Assembly (NCBI GenBank): GCA_027080315.1 | Contig: JALWSI010000021.1 | Span: 1 to 9,129 of the forward strand | Origin: a bacterium | Lineage (GTDB): Bacteria; Thermosulfidibacterota; Thermosulfidibacteria; Thermosulfidibacterales; JALWSI01 | Reading direction: 5' to 3' | DNA length: 9,129 nt | Shown: piece after piece, positions 4,986-9,129 of the stretch | Position numbering within the stretch: the first letter of the stretch is position 1 | Layout: the number at the start of each line of letters is the position of its first letter | Notes under the pieces: model-generated | What the model was told of the DNA's origin: nothing | Database searches by the model: none | Seen by the model: only the letters and a program-made list of their open reading frames with translations | Position numbers and translations under genes: made by a program

Positions 4986-7352
4986 ATGGCCAAAAAGAGG
5001 CGGAAGAGAAAGAAGGCAGAGGTGCCCAAGCCTTCTGAGGCAAAGTGTAGAAAGGGAGACTCCCCCGTCTCAAGGATAAGGGAAGGGTCCCAAGAAGAGC
5101 CTCAGAAGGGGAGAGCCACCACTGCCTCCACCATCAACACTACAACAGAGATTCTGGAGAGAGACAGGGTTTTTCTGAACAGATGGTCTGTATGGGTTAT
5201 AGCCTTTTTTATCACCTTCTCTATTGCTGTTGGGGTGCGTTGGCATGATGTGTCGGTGTGGAATGCAAGGTACAAAAACGAGTTCTTCGTCAAGCAGAAG
5301 AGACCTATATTTACAGGATATGACGCCTTTCTTTTTGCAAGGAAGGCCAGGGATATTGCCGATGGCAGATACACTCCTCAGGATAGATTGAGAACCGTTG
5401 CGGGAAAATACGCTTATTGGTCCGATGGATGGAGTGGTCCCTTGCATGAGGTTGAGAAGACAAGGAAGCCTCTTCCTGCCTTGCCTTTGGCAGGAGCCAT
5501 TGCCACAAAGCTGAGTTCTTTGCCCAATGAATGGGTGTTTAGTCTGTTCCCCATAATTGTTGGCAGCTTCATAGTGCTCGGTTTTCTCCTATGGGGTTCT
5601 CTGTTGGGAGGAGTTTACACTGGGATAGGAGCGGCTCTTTTGGGCTCGTTAGCTCACCAGTACTACTATCGCACCAAACTTGGTTGGTTTGACACCGACT
5701 CTCTGAACTTCACCTTTGCCCTTGTAGTAACCTATCTTTTGGCCAGAATGCTTCTAACCAAGGATAGGAAGCGTGGGTTGATCTGGGCAGTTCTTGCCGG
5801 TGTTTCGTTCTTTCTCTACGGCTGGTGGTGGGGGGCAGGCAACGCCTTTCTGCTGCCCTTTCTCTTGGCAGGGGTGATAGTGGCCTTGATTGGAGAGCCT
5901 GGTAGATGGAAGGAGAGGATTACTCAAGCCGCTCTGGTTTATGTCTGCTACGCTCTTTTGTGGTTCTTATGCACAGGCTCCTTCAACGTAGTTCTTGATC
6001 CAATATGGGCCTTTGTGTCAAGGTTTAAGGTGTATTACGTCAGTGTGAAGCACGTGGCTGCTGAGGGAGGGGTCTTCCCCTCAATCTCTCGCTCCATCTC
6101 TGAACTCACCCCGGAGAAGCTCTCCAGTGTCTATCAGAGGACCTGGGGTTCTCCCGTAATATTCTGGCTCTGCGCTGCAGGGGCGGTGCTTATGGGCTTT
6201 AGAGAGTGGAGAAAAGGGTTTCTGTTGGCTCCTGTGGCTGTACTGGGGCTTTGGTGTTTTAGGTCGGGGGCGAGATTTGTGCCTTTTTTGAGCCTGGTGT
6301 TGGCTCTGGGTGGAGGGTATTTAGCCTATCTTTGCTACGAGGGTACCATAAGGCTCTTCAAAAATAGGGGCTTAGCCATGATCAGGTTTGTTTCTCCGCT
6401 GATCATCTCAGCAGCTTTGGTCTGGATACCAGCCAAACGGGACTACAACTATCTTCCCGTTCCAATAGCCTTATCCCCTGTACCTACTGCCTTTCACAGG
6501 CTGAAGGCGGTTGCTCCACAAGATGCCGCGGTATGGACCTGGTGGGACTACGGCTACCTTATTCAGTACTGGAGTGGTTTGGGAACCCTTGGAGATGGTG
6601 GATCCCAATTGGGCCCCACCTCCTACTTTTTGGCCTTGGGTATGTCCACACCTGATCCAGTATTCTCTGCACGGCTTATGCGATTCTACACCACAAGAGG
6701 GTTTGACCAGGGCTTTGACACCCTATCCTCTGTTCTTGGCAGCGAGAGAGAGGCCATGCTCACAATAAAGGATGCCATGAAGCTGGGTCCACAGGGTATT
6801 GAGATTGTTGTAAAAAAGCACAAACTTCCCTTAGGTGACTGGAAGGAGTTCTTCTTTCCCACAAGGTCGGTTCCTGTCTATCTGGCCTACACAAAGGATA
6901 TGATTCCCAAAGGTGGGTGGTGGTACTACTTTGGAACCTGGGATTTGAACCAGAAGAATGGAACAAGACCAACAGTGTATCAGGTGGACTGTTCTCTTAC
7001 CAGGCCTGGGATCTACCAATGCGCTAAAAACACAAAGCTCAGTGTCCTGGCCGGGGTTGCTGAGGTGAATGGTAGAAACATTCCCCTTTCAGAGATCACG
7101 ACGGTGATTGCCAATCGTCCTGAGGTTAAAGACTTTCCCCAGTATTCACGTTCAAGGTTGAGAGCCGTTATTCAACAATATGGAAGAAACCGGTGGAGGT
7201 TGGTGCTTCTCTCAAAGGGTTTTTACTCTTCTGTGTTCTCAAAGATGTTTCTTGCCAACACCTACGATCGTAGGGCCTTTGAGCCTGTGATCATCTGGAA
7301 TCCCTACATCCAGATCTGGAAGGTGCTGGATCCTGACAGGCAGAAGACTTAG
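4986..7352 (+). CDS. stt3: Single-subunit oligosaccharyltransferase, STT3/PglB family
   Basis: This membrane enzyme moves a lipid-linked glycan onto Asn of N-x-S/T sequons on the periplasmic face. It has 788 residues, somewhat longer than Campylobacter PglB (about 713). A basic cytosolic N-terminus of about 65 residues (KKRRKRKK at 3-10) precedes the first membrane helix (about 67-85). Catalytic elements appear in order. First is GYDAFLFARKARD with D113. Next is RTKLGWFDTD with R229, D236 and D238. SISE follows at 370-373 (E373, the SVSE/TIxE-like loop), then GARFVPF with R430, WWDYG at 519-523 and DGG at 537-539. These match the metal- and sequon-binding residues of PglB, so the enzyme should be active. 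About 13 membrane helices lie between residues 67 and 480, and a periplasmic C-terminal domain follows. GGGGAGG (4969-4975) precedes the ATG. No glycosyltransferase or flippase gene is nearby, and it converges with the pseudouridine synthase gene, 2 bases apart. Confidence 0.92.
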   Translation: MAKKRRKRKKAEVPKPSEAKCRKGDSPVSRIREGSQEEPQKGRATTASTINTTTEILERDRVFLNRWSVWVIAFFITFSIAVGVRWHDVSVWNARYKNEFFVKQKRPIFTGYDAFLFARKARDIADGRYTPQDRLRTVAGKYAYWSDGWSGPLHEVEKTRKPLPALPLAGAIATKLSSLPNEWVFSLFPIIVGSFIVLGFLLWGSLLGGVYTGIGAALLGSLAHQYYYRTKLGWFDTDSLNFTFALVVTYLLARMLLTKDRKRGLIWAVLAGVSFFLYGWWWGAGNAFLLPFLLAGVIVALIGEPGRWKERITQAALVYVCYALLWFLCTGSFNVVLDPIWAFVSRFKVYYVSVKHVAAEGGVFPSISRSISELTPEKLSSVYQRTWGSPVIFWLCAAGAVLMGFREWRKGFLLAPVAVLGLWCFRSGARFVPFLSLVLALGGGYLAYLCYEGTIRLFKNRGLAMIRFVSPLIISAALVWIPAKRDYNYLPVPIALSPVPTAFHRLKAVAPQDAAVWTWWDYGYLIQYWSGLGTLGDGGSQLGPTSYFLALGMSTPDPVFSARLMRFYTTRGFDQGFDTLSSVLGSEREAMLTIKDAMKLGPQGIEIVVKKHKLPLGDWKEFFFPTRSVPVYLAYTKDMIPKGGWWYYFGTWDLNQKNGTRPTVYQVDCSLTRPGIYQCAKNTKLSVLAGVAEVNGRNIPLSEITTVIANRPEVKDFPQYSRSRLRAVIQQYGRNRWRLVLLSKGFYSSVFSKMFLANTYDRRAFEPVIIWNPYIQIWKVLDPDRQKT

Positions 7353-7354
7353 CC

Positions 7355-8062
7355 TTAAGAGCCTTTAACCAGAGATTCAATCTCTTCTGGCGTAAGAAAC
7401 CTCCATTTGCCTTCAGAAAGATTCCCAAGGGCGAGTGGACCTATGGATATCCTCTGAAGGTCAAGCACCTTGAGCCCTAAGTGGGCAAGGGCCCGGCGGA
7501 TCTGGCGTTTTCTCCCCTGGGTAAGGGTCATCTCAAGCAGAGTATAGCCTTTGTGGGATTCTAATATTTTGGTTCTCATAGGAGCGTAGTACTCTCCCTC
7601 CACCACCATTCCTTTTTCCAGGGCTGTAATAATTTTTGCAGATACCCCTTCTTTCACCTTCACCCTGTACCTTTTGGGGACGTGATGCCGGGGGTGGGCG
7701 AGCTTATGGTAGAGGTCTCCCCAGTTGGTCAAGAGAAGCAGCCCACGACTCGGAACATCCAGCCTGCCTACTGGATAGAGGCGTTGGGATAATCCCACCA
7801 GCCTCAGCACAGAGGGGTATGGAGGCTCATCCTCAACAGAGGAGACATACCCAGGGGGCTTGTTGAGCATGATCACGATCCGGTCTTCAGGTTCTACTGG
7901 CTGATTGTCAACCAGAACCTTGTCTCTTTCAGGGTCAATCTTTGTTCCAAGTCGGGTTATGGTAACCCCGTTCACCTTAACCCTGCCAGAGGTGATGAGC
8001 TCTTCAGCCTTTCTCCGAGAGGCAACCCCGCACCTCGCCAAGTAGCGCTGTAAGCGCTCCAT
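7355..8062 (-). CDS. rluB: RsuA/RluB-type rRNA pseudouridine synthase
   Basis: The enzyme isomerises a specific uridine in rRNA to pseudouridine. The 235-residue protein has an N-terminal S4 RNA-binding domain at about 1-60 (QRYLARCGVASRRKAEELI, then VKVNG). The catalytic domain has the family signature YPVGRLDVPSRGLLLLTN, whose Asp (residue 102) is the nucleophile. It also has the late motif QGRKRQIRRAL. After LLLLTN the usual D-G-x-L is N-W-G-D-L, a small variation. Length and the closing motif fit RluB (23S rRNA) or RsuA (16S rRNA); RluB is favoured but target specificity cannot be proved. The ATG at 8062 is chosen because it forms a TGATG overlap with the purQ stop; a TTG one codon earlier is the only alternative. 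It is apparently co-transcribed with purS and purQ, and its stop is 2 bases from the convergent oligosaccharyltransferase stop, leaving no room for a terminator. Confidence 0.9.
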   Translation of the reverse strand: MERLQRYLARCGVASRRKAEELITSGRVKVNGVTITRLGTKIDPERDKVLVDNQPVEPEDRIVIMLNKPPGYVSSVEDEPPYPSVLRLVGLSQRLYPVGRLDVPSRGLLLLTNWGDLYHKLAHPRHHVPKRYRVKVKEGVSAKIITALEKGMVVEGEYYAPMRTKILESHKGYTLLEMTLTQGRKRQIRRALAHLGLKVLDLQRISIGPLALGNLSEGKWRFLTPEEIESLVKGS

Positions 8063-8772
8063 CAACTCGCCTTGGTCTTCCTCTCCTCTAAGTAGGCAAT
8101 AACCGATTGAAAGATAAGTCTGCCGTCCTGGGTTTTCATGATGGATTCAGCGCATCTTTCGGGATGGGGCATCATTGCAGCCACATTCCCCCTTTCGTTG
8201 CAGATGCCTGCGATGTTTCCTGCAGAGCCGTTGGGGTTCCACTCAGGGGACACATCCCCTTCTGGGGAAGAGTAACGCAGAAGCACGCATCCTCTATTCT
8301 CTAATCCCCCTACCCCTCCTTCTGGGGGAACGTAGTTTCCCTCCATGTGGGCGATTGGGATTCTAAGCACCTGTCCCTTCTCTGCCAGCATGGTGAAAGG
8401 GGTGTCGTCTCTCTCCACAACCACGTTCACGTATTGGCAGATGAACTGCAGGTTGCGGTTTCTGAGCATGGCCCCTGGCAAGAGACCGGATTCCAGAAGT
8501 ATCTGAAACCCGTTGCATATTCCCAAGACGAGTCCTCCTGAGTTGGCAAACTCTTTCACCTTGGCCATCACCGGAGAGAACCTGGCTATGGCCCCTGCCC
8601 TCAGGTAGTCACCGTAGGAGAATCCTCCAGGCAGTATGATGCAATCTACTCCTTTTAGGCTATCTTCCTGGTGCCAGATGTACTCCACATCCTGCCCTAA
8701 AACCTCACTCAGAACATAGTGACAGTCGTGATCGCAGTTTGATCCCGGAAAGACTACAACCCCGAATTTCAT
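8062..8772 (-). CDS. purQ: Phosphoribosylformylglycinamidine synthase, glutaminase subunit PurQ
   Basis: PurQ releases ammonia from glutamine for step four of purine biosynthesis, converting FGAR to FGAM together with PurL and PurS. The 236 residues form a complete class I (triad) glutamine amidotransferase. FPGSNCDHD lies at 8-16 and the oxyanion-strand sequence [17 protein letters not shown] at 47-63. The nucleophile elbow GICNGFQIL has C86, and the His/Glu pair is in MMPHPERC (H203, E205). Length is that of the stand-alone bacterial PurQ, slightly longer than the usual ~227. Its ATG overlaps the purS stop (ATGA, 8769-8772). PurQ needs PurS as bridge, which is the gene just upstream. PurL would normally come next but an rRNA pseudouridine synthase follows instead. 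Confidence 0.96.
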   Translation of the reverse strand: MKFGVVVFPGSNCDHDCHYVLSEVLGQDVEYIWHQEDSLKGVDCIILPGGFSYGDYLRAGAIARFSPVMAKVKEFANSGGLVLGICNGFQILLESGLLPGAMLRNRNLQFICQYVNVVVERDDTPFTMLAEKGQVLRIPIAHMEGNYVPPEGGVGGLENRGCVLLRYSSPEGDVSPEWNPNGSAGNIAGICNERGNVAAMMPHPERCAESIMKTQDGRLIFQSVIAYLEERKTKAS

Positions 8773-9002
8773 TCTTCCAAGGTCTCTATCTGGTAGTCCT
8801 CAATAACAGGGTTAACCAGAAGCTTTTTGCATATCTCGTGAACCGTCTCCAGATCTCCCTCTGACAAGGTGAGGTCAATCACCTTGCCCACTCTCACCCT
8901 ATCAACTCCCTCAAACCCAAGGTTCTCAAGCGCCCCTTTCACCGCTTTTCCCTGGGGATCAAGGATTCCCTCTCTCAAGGTTACCGTCACTCTGTAGCGC
9001 AT
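8769..9002 (-). CDS. purS: Phosphoribosylformylglycinamidine synthase, PurS subunit
   Basis: PurS is the small subunit that joins PurQ to PurL and helps channel ammonia in the FGAM synthase complex. At 77 residues it has the normal length. Family features are an N-terminal strand [20 protein letters not shown], the middle [11 protein letters not shown] strand and the C-terminal [16 protein letters not shown] lies 8 bases before the ATG, and that ATG overlaps the stop of the preceding gene by one base (TAATG). The presence of PurS indicates the three-part PurSQL enzyme rather than the large single-chain PurL of gammaproteobacteria. Confidence 0.95.
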   Translation of the reverse strand: MRYRVTVTLREGILDPQGKAVKGALENLGFEGVDRVRVGKVIDLTLSEGDLETVHEICKKLLVNPVIEDYQIETLEE

Positions 9003-9129
9003 TAATTCAGTCCTTTCAGCTCTTCTTTAAGAGAGACCTTCTTTTTCAGCCAGCGCTTAACCTTCTCAATAAGCTCTTTGCGATAGTTTTCGTCCAGTAC
9101 CGTCTCTTCAAGGTACTTTTTGTACTTCT
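9002..9129 (-). CDS. C-terminal end of an unidentified protein upstream of purS
   Basis: An open minus-strand frame enters from the right edge and stops at TAA (9002-9004), overlapping the purS ATG by one base. Only 41 residues are visible. They are highly charged and apparently helical, starting KYKKYLEETVLDENYRKEL and continuing through EKVKRWLKKK to ELKGLN. The tight overlap with purS suggests another member of the same operon, for example purB or purC by usual gene order. The tail does not match the endings I know for either, so I leave it unnamed. Confidence 0.6.
   Translation of the reverse strand, partial: KYKKYLEETVLDENYRKELIEKVKRWLKKKVSLKEELKGLN

Noticed and set aside
5070-5447. 125-residue minus-strand open frame opposite the oligosaccharyltransferase N-terminus
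   Set aside because: No domain-like pattern, no ribosome site, and it lies entirely over a strongly supported membrane protein gene; a codon-bias shadow.
7340-7380. Possible bidirectional terminator between the convergent oligosaccharyltransferase and pseudouridine synthase genes
   Set aside because: Only two bases separate the stops and I see no stem followed by a T-run on either strand.
7496-7760. Altered signature N-W-G-D-L in the pseudouridine synthase as sign of a dead enzyme
   Set aside because: The catalytic GRLD aspartate, S4 domain and QGRKRQIRR motif are all intact, so activity is expected.
8063-8065. TTG start one codon upstream for the pseudouridine synthase
   Set aside because: The ATG at 8062 forms the TGATG junction seen elsewhere in the window and is the better initiation codon.
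1-9129. CRISPR arrays, insertion sequences, tRNA genes or long direct repeats
   Set aside because: No regularly spaced repeats, transposase-like frames, terminal inverted repeats or cloverleaf-like sequences were noticed when reading both strands.

Overview
The window looks like chromosomal DNA from a Gram-negative bacterium. Evidence for an outer membrane is a TolC-type outer membrane factor with a signal peptide, next to a periplasmic adaptor and an RND pump. The proteins are rich in Lys, Glu and Arg, genes are tightly packed with ATGA/TGATG overlaps, and a bacterial STT3/PglB oligosaccharyltransferase is present. Together these suggest a possibly thermophilic lineage of the Desulfobacterota/Thermodesulfobacteriota or a neighbour; this placement is inference and weak. 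No mobile element, CRISPR array, tRNA or rRNA was seen.

Region 1 (1-3460, minus strand) is a four-gene efflux operon transcribed right to left: a TetR-family repressor, a TolC-family outer membrane factor, an HlyD-type membrane fusion protein and the N-terminal part of an RND (HAE1-type) pump that runs off the left edge. Every junction overlaps by 1 or 4 bases. A near-consensus promoter (TTGACA, 16 bp, TATGAT) lies directly in front of tetR with an inverted repeat over its -10 box, so the regulator probably represses its own operon. The predicted transcription start is almost at the ATG, which implies a leaderless tetR mRNA.

Region 2 (3456-4593, minus strand) is a two-gene unit: a small Ras-like GTPase (MglA/COG2229 type) followed 13 bases later by a stand-alone V4R-domain protein. 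V4R is the prokaryotic relative of the Bet3 subunits of the eukaryotic TRAPP complex, which activates Rab GTPases, so this pair is the most interesting system in the window. Several short hairpins follow the V4R gene.

Region 3 (4594-4985) is a long, AT-richer divergent intergenic region with candidate promoters on both strands. On the plus strand it has a leader with competing inverted repeats, including a weak terminator-like hairpin.

Region 4 (4986-7352, plus strand) is a complete single-subunit STT3/PglB oligosaccharyltransferase with a basic N-terminal extension. It has no other glycosylation genes beside it in the window. The TolC homologue in region 1 carries an extended bacterial N-glycosylation sequon just after its signal peptide, making it a candidate substrate.

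Region 5 (7355-9129, minus strand, convergent with the OST gene) is a purine-biosynthesis segment: an unidentified partial gene, then purS, purQ and an RsuA/RluB-type pseudouridine synthase, all overlapping. PurL, the usual third member, is not downstream of purQ.
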